Assembly (NCBI RefSeq): GCF_030848945.1
Contig: NZ_JANHAX010000002.1
Span: forward strand, 434,001-498,000
DNA length: 64,000 nt
Source: Marimonas arenosa
GTDB taxonomy: Bacteria > Pseudomonadota > Alphaproteobacteria > Rhodobacterales > Rhodobacteraceae
Direction of reading: 5' to 3'
Positions 17,030 through 25,911 of this stretch are shown here, piece by piece. The position numbers and the translations under genes were made by a program. Within the stretch, counting starts at the first letter, position 1; each line of letters opens with the position of its first letter. Below the pieces are notes generated by a model, which did no database searches, was not told where the DNA came from, and saw nothing but the letters and a program-made list of their open reading frames with translations.

Positions 17030-18040
17030 TCAGCCCAGAATAGCTTCGATCCGCTCCAGTGTCGCCACGTTCACTGCAACACCGGCTTCACGTGCCTGGC
17101 GGCGTTTGGCGCCGCGGCCGTCGCCGGGCAAGTGGGCGCCCTCCTGCGCTTGGATCGCGGCGGTAAGACCGGAGATGCGGGCTGCGAAGTCGCCTCCCGA
17201 GCTGGCGTCGGGGTCGATGGCGATGAAGAACTGACCGGTTTTCGGTGGCCCGCCCGCAGTGCCGGCAAAGGGTGAGGCGTCAATGCCAAGTGTCGCACCC
17301 GACAGGGCGGCGGCCATGACCTCGGTCAGGATCGCGACGCCGACGCCCTTGTAGCCGCCCGAGGGCGCCATCGAGCCCTTGAGGCCGACTTCGGGGTCGG
17401 TGGTGGGAGCGCCGTCGGGATCGAGCGCCCAGCCTTCGGGGATGGGTTTACCCTCGCGGGCATGTTTCATCACCTCGGACTTGGCGATGGTGCTCGCACT
17501 CTGGTCAATCAGGATCGCCGGTTCACCATCTGGCCCAGGCACAGCAAGCGAAAACGGGTTGGTGCCAACCACTGGCTTCGCCCCGCCCGAGGGCGCGATC
17601 GAGGCGGGTGCGTTGGTGAAGCCGAGCCCGACAAGGCCCTCCTGCGCCAGGCGATAGGTGTGATAGCCCAGTACGCCGCAATTGTAGCTGTTCTTGATCG
17701 CCAGCGCCGCGATACCCTGTTCGTAGGCAGTAGGGATCAGCGTATCGAATCCAAGGTCGATGGCAGGATGCGCGAACCCCGTCCTGGCGTCGACGGTCAG
17801 CACGCCGGGACGGGGATTCCAAAGCTTTGGCCGGGCCTGGCCGTCGACCTTGCCGCATTGCACGTGCTCGCAATAGATCGGAATATAAGCCATCCCGTGA
17901 CTCGCCACCCCATCGGCCTCGGTCGCAGCGGTGGCGACGGCCAGCGGCCGGGCATTCTCATCGGAGGTGCCGGCAGCCACGAGGGCGCGGAAAGACAGGT
18001 CTTCGATTTCGTCTAAAGTCAGGGTGCGGGTTTCTACCAT
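17030..18040 (-). CDS. Ldh2/malate-L-lactate dehydrogenase family NAD(P)-dependent oxidoreductase
   Basis: 336 residues of the Ldh_2 family (malate, ureidoglycolate, sulfolactate dehydrogenases and piperideine/pyrroline-2-carboxylate reductases). The catalytic His lies in VASHGM (His48). Also seen are NSYNCGVLGYHTYRLAQEGLVG, PSGGAKPVVGTNPFSLAVP and GGYKGVGVAILTEVMA. ATG 18040 starts 14 bases after the DUF3726 stop; longer in-frame starts fall within that gene. The substrate is unknown: a 2-hydroxy acid or a cyclic imino acid is typical. Operon partners suggest an undescribed catabolic route. Confidence 0.88.
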   Translation of the reverse strand: MVETRTLTLDEIEDLSFRALVAAGTSDENARPLAVATAATEADGVASHGMAYIPIYCEHVQCGKVDGQARPKLWNPRPGVLTVDARTGFAHPAIDLGFDTLIPTAYEQGIAALAIKNSYNCGVLGYHTYRLAQEGLVGLGFTNAPASIAPSGGAKPVVGTNPFSLAVPGPDGEPAILIDQSASTIAKSEVMKHAREGKPIPEGWALDPDGAPTTDPEVGLKGSMAPSGGYKGVGVAILTEVMAAALSGATLGIDASPFAGTAGGPPKTGQFFIAIDPDASSGGDFAARISGLTAAIQAQEGAHLPGDGRGAKRRQAREAGVAVNVATLERIEAILG

Positions 18041-18054
18041 GGAATCCTCGGCTG

Positions 18055-18681
18055 TCAGTCGTTGTCGGAGAGCCCTGCACCGGCGCCCATCAGGCGTGAT
18101 TCTTCGGTGGCGGGGGCATAGGTTCGGTGGGCGAAGCGGTTGAGCGTTTGCCAAGCCCGGCTGTCGGGCGCGGCGCGGGTCTGTTCCTGGTTGCCGGTGT
18201 GCGGCATGGCGGCGGGACGCAGGGTGAGGGTGCCCGCCTCTGGAATCGTGCCCGCGAGCGACAGCGTTGTGCCGTCGGTGACCGCGGTGAATCCAGGACC
18301 AGCAAGTGAGAGTGCGGTTTCCAGCCGGCGCGCGGCGGCGGCAACAAACGGCAGAAACAGCATCGGCTGCGCGACATCGGCGATGTCGAGCGTGCCGCCG
18401 GACACGCGGGCGGCGCTGTCGGACAGCGCCGCGCCGGTGCCGAGCGGGCAGAGTTCGGCCCGGCCCCGCCACGGGCTTTCGAGGCCCCCGGGCATGTGAT
18501 CCTGCAGGGCCGCAGCAAGATCGGCGTCGAGCAACGCGGCGAGGCTCTCGCAGCCGGGCAGGCCCTGGGCGCAGAGCCAGCGCGTCGCCCGCCCGGCCTC
18601 CTCGGCCAGCCCCCAGGGATAGCCCGCGCCGCGGGCGGCTTTCCGGGCGGTCACCTCGACTTCGTTGAGGGAAAAGCTCAT
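18055..18681 (-). CDS. DUF3726 family protein
   Basis: 208 residues starting MSFSLNEVEVTARKAARGAGYPWGLAEEAGRA, the hallmark opening of DUF3726, a family of unknown function found mainly in alphaproteobacteria. Ala-rich, no signal peptide or membrane helix. Start ATG 18681 overlaps the stop of the preceding gene as ATGA. A start eight codons earlier exists but lacks family sequence. Its role can only be guessed from the operon: the combination with a dipeptidase-like hydrolase and an Ldh2 enzyme suggests a small-molecule degradation pathway. Confidence 0.8.
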   Translation of the reverse strand: MSFSLNEVEVTARKAARGAGYPWGLAEEAGRATRWLCAQGLPGCESLAALLDADLAAALQDHMPGGLESPWRGRAELCPLGTGAALSDSAARVSGGTLDIADVAQPMLFLPFVAAAARRLETALSLAGPGFTAVTDGTTLSLAGTIPEAGTLTLRPAAMPHTGNQEQTRAAPDSRAWQTLNRFAHRTYAPATEESRLMGAGAGLSDND

Positions 18682-20363
18682 GACGGCGCCTCGGGATAGA
18701 CCCAAAGATCGGCGGTCTCTGGGCTCAGGTCTTCGGGATAGGGCGCGCCCTGATACATGGTGATGCGCACCCAGCGGTCAGAGCGTGGATCGAACCGCGT
18801 GGCGCCAAAAAACGACAGCTTGGCGCGCAGCATGTCGATCGGCAACAGGTCGGCCGCGATGGTGTTGTCGCGAATCTCGCCATAGGGGGCGATTCGGGCG
18901 ATCTGGGCCCGGCGGACGGTGTGGCGGTGCTCGGGGTGGCGCAGCAGGAATTCCGCGACCGGCGTGTCATCGGGCCATCCCGCCAGCGCGGCATGCGCAG
19001 CCGCGGCGTCACGGGCCGGGGCGAGGGGCTGTTCATAATCGCCGATGGGTTCCTCGAAACGCTCGCCAAGCCGGGGTTCGAGTTTTTCCTCTGACGTGTA
19101 CCAGGCCCGCGCGATGGTTTCGGGCGAGGTCCAGTCCAGCGCGAACGCCCAGCCATAGGTCTGGTTCAGCAAGTCGCGCAACGTCTTGACCGTCATCGCG
19201 CCGTCGATGCGGAAGGCATCGGGGGCGCTGTCGGCCATGCAGCCGCCCAACCCGTCGACGAGATCGGGGTAGGGCTCCAGAATGAGCGAGGCCAGAAACT
19301 CTTGGCCCTCTTCGGACAGCGCAGTTTCGGACCACGCGACCAGCCGGTCCCATGGATGGTTGTTGGTGATGTCGCCTTCGGCCTGCCCGGTCAGACGGGC
19401 GAGATCGCGGTGCAGGTCCTTCAGCTTTGCCTGCTGGACCGGGTGGTCGGACTGCCAGCCATCGACAAGGACCTGGCAGCGCTGCAAAAGCTCGCGGAAG
19501 AGCTCCGCCTCGGCGGTGGTGGCCGCGGGCAGCGATCGAACGCGGGCAATGGCCTCTTCGCGGGCCATGATCCAGTTGTTGAAGAGAACGGGGTGGTTGA
19601 GGAGGAAGGGCGCCATGCCCAGCCCGGTGGAATTGCCAATGCCGAGCAAACGGGCAATGGCAGGATCAAGCGCGACAGCTTTGTCGCCGCCCTTGCTGCG
19701 GGCGATGTGTTCGATCAGATCGCGCACGAATGTGCGGGTGAGCCAGACCGAGAGCATCTCGGCCTGGAACGGTGCCTGCATCTCGGGGCGGTTGGCGATC
19801 TTGTCGCGGTCGGCGGCACCGAATTTTCCCGAGCCGTAGACGGCGGTGGTGCGCATCAGATAGCCGACCATGGCGATTTCAGCCGGGTCGGGCTGGCGGC
19901 CAGCAGCGAGATTGTCCACCACATGCGCCCAGAGTCTCACCGAACGGTTGGCGCGAGACAGCGAGAGCTCGCTGTCCGCGATGCGTCCGGCCTCCTGCAG
20001 AGGCACATTCCGTTCCAGCCGATCGAGATCTTCGTCGGTGGGAATGCCGTCGTAGAGGGCAAAGGTGGCGTCCCAGGCTTCGGCAATAACCCGGTCCGAG
20101 CGCAGGTCATCGGGCAGGTCGTGCGCGAAGGCGACCAGCGAATAGGCATGCCTTGGGCCTTGCGCGACATAGACGGCGCGGCCGACCCCGTTGCCGTCGA
20201 TGTCGAAGACCGGACGCGAGAAGGTCCAGCCTTCGGCCGCCATGCGGCGGGTTAACTGGCGCATGAAGCTGAGCCGGCATTGGTGCAGCGAGCCCAGACG
20301 GCTGAGGCGCATGACCTGATCGGGGGCGCGATGGGGGATGGTGGCGGTGGCGGGATCGGTCAT
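18678..20363 (-). CDS. Conserved-looking 561-residue protein of unknown function
   Basis: I do not recognise this protein. It is 561 residues, soluble (no signal peptide or membrane segment), rich in Trp, Arg and acidic residues, with blocks such as MRLSRLGSLHQCRLSFMRQL, FAHDLPDDLRSDRVIAEAWDATFALYDG, GIGNSTGLGMAPFLLNHPVLFNNW and DNTIAADLLPIDMLRAKLSFFGATRFDPRSD that look like conserved cores. It overlaps both neighbours by four bases (ATGA at 20360 and 18678), so it is translated as part of the dipeptidase-DUF3726-Ldh2-TIM/MGS operon. An enzymatic role is likely given the operon, but no catalytic motif can be named. Confidence 0.8.
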   Translation of the reverse strand: MTDPATATIPHRAPDQVMRLSRLGSLHQCRLSFMRQLTRRMAAEGWTFSRPVFDIDGNGVGRAVYVAQGPRHAYSLVAFAHDLPDDLRSDRVIAEAWDATFALYDGIPTDEDLDRLERNVPLQEAGRIADSELSLSRANRSVRLWAHVVDNLAAGRQPDPAEIAMVGYLMRTTAVYGSGKFGAADRDKIANRPEMQAPFQAEMLSVWLTRTFVRDLIEHIARSKGGDKAVALDPAIARLLGIGNSTGLGMAPFLLNHPVLFNNWIMAREEAIARVRSLPAATTAEAELFRELLQRCQVLVDGWQSDHPVQQAKLKDLHRDLARLTGQAEGDITNNHPWDRLVAWSETALSEEGQEFLASLILEPYPDLVDGLGGCMADSAPDAFRIDGAMTVKTLRDLLNQTYGWAFALDWTSPETIARAWYTSEEKLEPRLGERFEEPIGDYEQPLAPARDAAAAHAALAGWPDDTPVAEFLLRHPEHRHTVRRAQIARIAPYGEIRDNTIAADLLPIDMLRAKLSFFGATRFDPRSDRWVRITMYQGAPYPEDLSPETADLWVYPEAPS

Positions 20364-21334
20364 GATTGCGGTCCGAAGTTTTCCGAGAAGAAGCGATACC
20401 AGTTGCCGCCCATGATGCCGGCGATTTCGGTGTCATTCATGCCGACGGCACGCAGGCCGTTTTCGATATTGCCGAAATCGCGATTGTCGCGGAACCAGTC
20501 GGGCTGGGGCGGGAAGCCCGGTGCGATGGCCGAGCCTTCGCCGTAGTCGATCTCCTTGGTCCATCGGCCGACCCGCATCCATTCGACCACGCTGTCGGGC
20601 TGGTCCTGGCACAGGTCCGAGCCGATCCCGAGATGTTCTGCGCCGAACTTTTCCGCCGTATGCGCGATCATCTCGCAGAAGCTGTCCAGCGTGCAGGCGG
20701 ATTTGTCCTTCAGATGATGGGGGTAAAGCGAGAAGCCCAACATGCCGCCATTCTGCGTAACGGCGCGGATCACGTCGTCGCGCTTGTTGCGAAGCGCCGG
20801 CATCCAGTCATGCGGGTTGGCGTGGGTGATGGCGATGGGTCGCTCGGAATGGTCCGCGGACTCGATCGTCGAGCGGTCACCGGAATGGCTCATGTCCACG
20901 ACCAGGCCAACCCGGTTCATCTCGCGGATCACCTGTCTGCCCATCCGGGTCAGGCCGGCGTCGTAATCTTCGTAGCAGCCGGTCGCCAGCAGCGACTGGT
21001 TGTTATAGGTTAGCTGCATGAACCGTGCACCGAGCGTGCGGAGGATTTCGACGAGGCCGATATCGTCCTCGATGGGCGAGGGGTTCTGAAAGCCGAAGAA
21101 AATCGCGGTGCGATCCGTCGCCCGGGCGTGGTCGACATCCGAAGCCCAAAGCCCCTTCATGATCAGATCAGGGTACTGCTCGAACCAGCGGTTCCAGCGC
21201 TCGAAATTGAGCACCGTTTCGCGGAAGGTCTCGTGATAGGCAATGGTGACGTGCACGGCGTCGACCCCGCCTTCGCGCATTTGCCGGAAGATCTTTTCTG
21301 ACCAGTTGGCATATTGCAGCCCGTCGATCCGCAT
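20360..21334 (-). CDS. Divergent membrane dipeptidase (peptidase M19) family protein
   Basis: 324 residues of the renal-dipeptidase/M19 amidohydrolase fold: LGARFMQLTYNNQS, VVDMSHSGDRS (His150), AITHANPH (His171), HLGIGSDLCQD (Asp240). The canonical N-terminal HxD metal ligands are absent (the protein begins MRIDGLQYANW) and the bridging Glu position reads GFQN (81-84) rather than EG, so only one metal site looks intact. No signal peptide; cytoplasmic despite the family name. First gene of the operon. Substrate probably not an ordinary dipeptide. Confidence 0.85.
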   Translation of the reverse strand: MRIDGLQYANWSEKIFRQMREGGVDAVHVTIAYHETFRETVLNFERWNRWFEQYPDLIMKGLWASDVDHARATDRTAIFFGFQNPSPIEDDIGLVEILRTLGARFMQLTYNNQSLLATGCYEDYDAGLTRMGRQVIREMNRVGLVVDMSHSGDRSTIESADHSERPIAITHANPHDWMPALRNKRDDVIRAVTQNGGMLGFSLYPHHLKDKSACTLDSFCEMIAHTAEKFGAEHLGIGSDLCQDQPDSVVEWMRVGRWTKEIDYGEGSAIAPGFPPQPDWFRDNRDFGNIENGLRAVGMNDTEIAGIMGGNWYRFFSENFGPQS

Positions 21335-21480
21335 CCTGCTCCCCTTCGTGACCGGTCAAGGATGGACCGGGCGGGGGCGGGCCGTCAAACGTGAATCCGG
21401 CGGGAGGAGGAACGAAACCGGCAAAGCCGTTCTCCGGCTTGACCTGAGGGCCGCCGTGACTTAATCAGCGAAGGCCGTGA

Positions 21481-21554
21481 GCGGGTATAGCTTAATGGTA
21501 AAGCCCCTGCCTTCCAAGCAGGCTATGTCGGTTCGATTCCGTCTACCCGCTCCA
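21481..21554 (+). tRNA. tRNA-Gly (TCC anticodon)
   Basis: The 74-base sequence folds as a cloverleaf: acceptor GCGGGTA / TACCCGC, D arm around AGCTTAATGGTAAAGC, anticodon stem CCTGC / GCAGG with loop CTTCCAA (anticodon TCC, decoding GGA), T arm with GGTTCGATTCC, discriminator T and encoded CCA at 21552-21554. No integrase or attachment-site duplication was seen beside it. Confidence 0.97.
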
Positions 21555-21679
21555 AACTTACCTCTTCATCGCCTGGTATTCCGGCCCTTCGGTGCCGCGA
21601 TTTGTCCATTCGCGGCTTGACCCCGCCGACCGGCCCCGCCATGAAACCCCGGCACGTGCGAACAGGTAAGGAGCCGCAG

Positions 21680-23476
21680 ATGGCCAGGGGAGCCGCGCCC
21701 AATGGGGCCGAAACCGAGCGTGAGAAATCGAAGCGCGTGGGCGCGTTGCGGCAACTGGCGCCATTCATGCGCCCCTATCGCGTGCTGGTGGCGCTGGCCG
21801 GGTTCGCCCTTGTGCTGACGGCGTCGCTGTCGTTGGCGCTGCCGATGGCGGTCCGCCGGGTGGTCGATAATTTCGGAACCGAGAGCGACGCGCTGCTGGA
21901 CAAGTATTTCGGCGCCGCGGTGATTATCGCCGCGTTGCTGGCGCTGGGCACGGGGCTGCGCTATGCGCTGGTCACCACGCTGGGCGAGCGGGTGGTGGCC
22001 GATATCCGCAAGGCGGTGTTCGACCGGGTGATCGCGATGAGCCCCGGGTTTTTCGAGCGATTGATGACTGGCGAGGTGCTGAGCCGGATCACCACCGATA
22101 CCACGCTGATCCTGTCCGTGATCGGCTCGTCGATCTCGGTCGCATTGCGTAACGTGTTGATTTTTCTTGGGGGTTTGGCGCTGATGTTGCTGACGTCGGC
22201 CAAGCTGACCGGGTTGGTGCTTTTGATCGTGCCGCTGGTGATCGTGCCGATCCTGGTGATGGGACGGAGACTGCGCGTGCTGTCCCGCGAAAACCAGGAT
22301 TGGATCGCGGCGAGTTCGGGCAATGCCAGCGAGGCATTAACCTCGGTGCAGACAGTGCAGGCCTTTACCCACGAGGCCGCGAGCCGGGCGTTGTTCGGCG
22401 ACGTGACCGAGAAAAGCTATGTCGTGGCCCGGCGGCGGATTTCGGTCCGGGCGGTGATGACGGTGCTGGTGATGTTCCTGGTGTTCACCGGCGTCGTGGG
22501 CGTGTTGTGGATCGGGGCCCGGGATGTTCGGCTGGGCAGCATGTCGTCGGGCGAACTTGTGCAGTTCGTCATCTATGCAGTCATGGTGGCCGGCGCGGTG
22601 GCCGCGCTGTCCGAGATCTGGGGCGAGTTGCAACGTGCCGCCGGGGCCACCGAGCGGCTGGTTGAACTGCTCGAGGCCGAGGACGCGGTGAGCGATCCCG
22701 AATCGCCGGCAAAGCTGAAGCGGCCGGTGCAGGGGGAGATTAGCTTCGAAAAGGTTACGTTTTCCTATCCCTCGCGTCCGCAGACAGCGGCGCTCGATGC
22801 CGTGGACCTGGTGATCCGGCCGGGCGAGACGGTGGCGCTGGTCGGACCGTCGGGGGCCGGCAAGACTACCATCGTGCAACTGATCCAGCGCTTCTATGAC
22901 CCGCAGGCGGGACGGGTGCTGCTCGACGGGCAGGATCTCAAGACATTGACCCGCGCCGATTTCCGCCGCGAGATCGCGCTGGTGCCGCAAGACCCGGTGA
23001 TCTTTGCCGCAAGCGCCCGCGACAATATCCGCTTCGGCCACGAGGAGGCCACCGATGCCGAGGTGGAGGCCGCCGCGAAAGCCGCCGCCGCGCATGAATT
23101 TATCTCTGCCTTGCCAGAGGGTTACGACAGCCCGCTTGGCGAGCGCGGGGTGCTTCTGTCGGGCGGCCAGAAGCAGCGGATCGCGATCGCGCGGGCCATT
23201 TTGCGCGACGCGCCGGTACTGCTTCTGGACGAGGCGACCAGCGCTTTGGATGCCGAAAGCGAACGCGCGGTGCAGGCAGCGGTGGACCGGCTGTCGGAAG
23301 GGCGCACCACGATCGTGGTGGCGCATCGGCTGGCAACGGTGAAAAAGGCCGACCGGATCGTGGTGATGGAAGATGGCCGGGTGGCGGCCACCGGCACCCA
23401 TGACGAACTGGTGGCGGGCGGCGGGCTTTATGCGCGACTCGCCAAGCTGCAATTCACCGATGGCGCCATGGATTGA
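21680..23476 (+). CDS. ABC transporter, fused permease/ATPase (MsbA/ABCB-like exporter)
   Basis: 598 residues: six membrane segments in residues 30-320, then an ATPase domain with Walker A GPSGAGKTT (about 394), Q-loop LVPQDPVIF, signature LSGGQKQR, Walker B LLLDEATSALD and H-loop VAHRL. A half-transporter that homodimerises, most like lipid/drug exporters. Start ATG 21680 has TAAGGAG seven bases upstream; earlier in-frame starts reach toward the tRNA and encode proline-rich non-family sequence. It stands alone 125 bases after the tRNA-Gly gene. Substrate unknown. Confidence 0.92.
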   Translation: MARGAAPNGAETEREKSKRVGALRQLAPFMRPYRVLVALAGFALVLTASLSLALPMAVRRVVDNFGTESDALLDKYFGAAVIIAALLALGTGLRYALVTTLGERVVADIRKAVFDRVIAMSPGFFERLMTGEVLSRITTDTTLILSVIGSSISVALRNVLIFLGGLALMLLTSAKLTGLVLLIVPLVIVPILVMGRRLRVLSRENQDWIAASSGNASEALTSVQTVQAFTHEAASRALFGDVTEKSYVVARRRISVRAVMTVLVMFLVFTGVVGVLWIGARDVRLGSMSSGELVQFVIYAVMVAGAVAALSEIWGELQRAAGATERLVELLEAEDAVSDPESPAKLKRPVQGEISFEKVTFSYPSRPQTAALDAVDLVIRPGETVALVGPSGAGKTTIVQLIQRFYDPQAGRVLLDGQDLKTLTRADFRREIALVPQDPVIFAASARDNIRFGHEEATDAEVEAAAKAAAAHEFISALPEGYDSPLGERGVLLSGGQKQRIAIARAILRDAPVLLLDEATSALDAESERAVQAAVDRLSEGRTTIVVAHRLATVKKADRIVVMEDGRVAATGTHDELVAGGGLYARLAKLQFTDGAMD

Positions 23477-23795
23477 CGTCAGGTTAACGAAAACCACCGT
23501 CCCGGCCGGTTAAAGCGGGGCTTTCGGCGAATACCCGCTGTCTGGCAGCCTGGCTGGCAGTCTGGCTGGCACCTTGTCTGGCGCGCGGTGGCGCAAGGAT
23601 TGCGTCAGGATTGAGTTAATGCGGCGTGCGGTGCGGCGTGGGGTGACGAGATTCTGTGGCGGGATGGCGAAGATTGGGCGCCTGCAGTGCGGGGCGCCCA
23701 CCAACGGTCCGCCGCCGGCCCGGTTTTCCCGCCTAGATTCAGAGTGGCAGTTCGTGACCGGTCTCACCTCGTGTTCGGCCCGGGCCGGTGGGGTG
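23477..23795. other. Non-coding gap between convergent ABC and OCD genes
   Basis: No supported gene. The gap holds short imperfect tandem repeats of CTGGCAGYCTGG (around 23540-23570), and an inverted repeat GGGCGCC / GGCGCCC (23676-23699) that may terminate transcription from either side. The rest is GC-rich with no recognised signal. Confidence 0.5.
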
Positions 23796-24776
23796 TCAGC
23801 CCGGATCGGAGGCCACCAGCCCGGCTTTCTGCAGCGCCAGCGCGGTGAGTGACAGATCGGCGCTGGCCGGGCCGCGGAACAGGAAGGCGAAGCGCTGGTC
23901 CGGGTCTTGGCGCGGCGGCAGGCGGCCCGCGACCAGGTCGGCCAGATCGCCGGCGACCACCTCGAGCGGGGCGAGCCGGGTGTCCGCCGCGAGGCTGCGC
24001 TCCTGCGCCAGATCATCGAGCACCAGCGCGTCGAGTCGGCCCAGGGGCGCACGCGCCCAGGTGTGACCGAGATCGACCAGGCTGGCGAAGCTGCCGGGCG
24101 ACAGCCAGGACGCATCGAGTCCGCCGGTGTCCGGCGTGTCGCGCGACATGGCGCTGATCACGATATCGGCGCCGGCGATGGCCGCACGCGGGCTGCCGGT
24201 GATCTCGACGCTCAGGCCGAGGGCGCGGGCGTGTCCGGCGAGGCGGTCGGGAGCCGAGCGCGAATGGATACGCAGATGCGTCAGCGGATAGAGCTGGACC
24301 AGGGCGGCGAGGTGGCTTTGCGCCTGCACGCCGGCGCCGAGAAAACCGGCGGTGGTGGCGTTGTCGCGAGCCAGGAAGTGGGCCGCCAGCATCGTGAGCG
24401 CGGCGGTGCGGTGAGCGGTGATCCAGCCACCATCGAGCGTGGCGATCGGCCGGCCGGACGACGCGTCGAGCGCGGTGACCAGCGCATCGGAATAGGGCAG
24501 GCCACGCGCGCGGTTGGCCGGGTTCTGCACCAGCGATTTCACCGCCATCACGCCGGCGCGGTCGTCGGCCGCGAGCGTGGTCATCAAAAGCCGGCCGTCG
24601 CCGGGCTTGAGCATGGTCTTGGGGGCGGCATGGACGGTGCCGGTGGCCTGGGCGCGCAGTGTGGCGGCGAGCGCGTCACGGATCTCGGCGGCGGTGAGTG
24701 CCAGCGCGTCGAGATCGGCAGCAGAGAGGTGGGGAATCGGCATGTGGGCCTCGTCCGATGTGCCGGGCAGGGTCAT
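23796..24776 (-). CDS. Ornithine cyclodeaminase / mu-crystallin family protein
   Basis: 326 residues of the OCD/mu-crystallin family: KTMLKPGDGRLLMTT and KSLVQNPANRARGLP (substrate-binding Lys and Arg), LDGGWITAHRTAALTMLAA, and Rossmann motif GFLGAGVQAQSHLAAL near 142-157. Members include NAD-dependent ornithine cyclodeaminase, alanine dehydrogenase and ketimine or pyrroline-2-carboxylate reductases; the exact reaction cannot be fixed. ATG 24776 overlaps the GNAT stop (ATGA), which supports it over the in-frame Met 11 codons later. Third gene of an NTF2-like/GNAT/OCD operon. Confidence 0.88.
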   Translation of the reverse strand: MTLPGTSDEAHMPIPHLSAADLDALALTAAEIRDALAATLRAQATGTVHAAPKTMLKPGDGRLLMTTLAADDRAGVMAVKSLVQNPANRARGLPYSDALVTALDASSGRPIATLDGGWITAHRTAALTMLAAHFLARDNATTAGFLGAGVQAQSHLAALVQLYPLTHLRIHSRSAPDRLAGHARALGLSVEITGSPRAAIAGADIVISAMSRDTPDTGGLDASWLSPGSFASLVDLGHTWARAPLGRLDALVLDDLAQERSLAADTRLAPLEVVAGDLADLVAGRLPPRQDPDQRFAFLFRGPASADLSLTALALQKAGLVASDPG

Positions 24777-25357
24777 AGATCGCGGATCCAGAATTGCAGC
24801 GGGTGGTCGGCCACCCCGGCCTGGTCGATGTCCTTCCAGCGGAAATGGGCGATGGCGCCGGGGAGCTTGCGATAACCGCGCTTGCGCCAGAACGCATCGA
24901 GCGAGCGATAGGTGGCGGGCCGGAGCGGGTGGTCGTCAGGGCGGACCACGCCGCAGAAAGCGCATTTGGTGAAGCCCTGGGCCCGGGCGTGGGCTTCGCG
25001 GTGGTCAAAGAAGGCGTGGCCGAGCCCCCGGCCGCGATACGCCGGCAGCAGAACCGACTCGGCGCAGTAGAAGATGTCACCGAGGTCGAGCCCGGTGTCC
25101 GAAAAGGCGGCGGCGAATTCGTCGGCGTGATCGGTCATAGGCGTTCCGGTTGCGGCGCCGATCAGGCCGTTGCCGTCGAAGGCGCCAACCACGATGGCGC
25201 CGTGGCTGGCACGGTAGCTTTGCAGGTAGTCGCGCTCGTAGGCAAGATCGCCGTCATAGAGATAGGGCCAGTCGCGGAAGACGGCGATCCTGAGGCGGGC
25301 GACATCGTCGAGCGCAGCCTCGAGCGCCGCGCCGGTCAGGGCCGCGACCCGGATCAT
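24773..25357 (-). CDS. GNAT family N-acetyltransferase
   Basis: 194 residues with the acetyl-CoA binding motif A SVLLPAYRGRGLGHAFFDHREAHARAQG (about 103-130) and an N-terminal beta-strand/helix pattern of the GNAT fold. Later regions such as YRSLDAFWRKRGYRKLPG match the C-terminal motif B. It overlaps both the preceding NTF2-like gene and the following OCD gene by four bases. The acceptor is unknown; pairing with an OCD-family enzyme hints at an amino-acid-like substrate (inference). Confidence 0.85.
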   Translation of the reverse strand: MIRVAALTGAALEAALDDVARLRIAVFRDWPYLYDGDLAYERDYLQSYRASHGAIVVGAFDGNGLIGAATGTPMTDHADEFAAAFSDTGLDLGDIFYCAESVLLPAYRGRGLGHAFFDHREAHARAQGFTKCAFCGVVRPDDHPLRPATYRSLDAFWRKRGYRKLPGAIAHFRWKDIDQAGVADHPLQFWIRDL

Positions 25358-25740
25358 GCCGAAACCGGCGCCATCCGGTCGGCGAGGCTGGAATAGGCGG
25401 CGACGCCATCCTCGAGTGCAAAGAGCGCAGCGGCGGGCAGGCGGTAGGTCTGGCCGCGCGCCTCGGGCAGGCCGGCATCGGTTTCGAGATACGTGCCGTT
25501 GACGATGTCTTCGGCGGCGCGGGTGCCGGTGGCGGCCTCGAAAATCACCCAGTCGGTCCGGGCTACGCCGGAGCAGCGGTTCGTGCGCGCGCAGAGTTCG
25601 GCGAATCCGTCGCGGCCCAGGCGGACACTGCCTTGGTTGACGTGGAGGGCGGCGTCGCCAGCGAGACAGGTGAGCATGGCACCGGCATCGCCGACGTCGA
25701 TAGCGTCGAAACAGGCGCGGATCGTGTCGGTGGCGGTCAT
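25354..25740 (-). CDS. SnoaL/NTF2-like small protein
   Basis: 128 residues beginning MTATDTIRACFDAIDVGDAGAMLTCLAGDAALHVNQGS, the helix-plus-cone start of SnoaL-like/NTF2-like folds, followed by strands typical of the ring-shaped beta sheet (DWVIFEAATGTRAAEDIVNGTY). Such proteins serve as small isomerases, hydrolases or binding proteins, so no reaction can be given. First gene of the operon with the GNAT (4-base overlap) and OCD genes. Confidence 0.7.
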   Translation of the reverse strand: MTATDTIRACFDAIDVGDAGAMLTCLAGDAALHVNQGSVRLGRDGFAELCARTNRCSGVARTDWVIFEAATGTRAAEDIVNGTYLETDAGLPEARGQTYRLPAAALFALEDGVAAYSSLADRMAPVSA

Positions 25741-25911
25741 GGGGCCTCGGGTTGCGGCGATGGAGGGACCTCTGCAGCGCTAGTGAAAAAAGCGGACGAG
25801 ATCAATGCCAGCCGCGTCCTTGACCTCCTGCGACCTTGGCGGCTACCCCTTTGGGTACGCGCGAGGGCGGGCCATCCGCTCTTGCGGCAACAAACAAGCC
25901 GCAGGACCCGG

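Noticed and set aside
21335..21679. tRNA-Gly as integration site of a genomic island
   Set aside because: No integrase, no repeated tRNA 3' end and normal high-GC genes on both sides.
25741..25911. BoxR operator before benE
   Set aside because: Only an isolated TGCA was found; no TGCACTATNNYGCA-like match.
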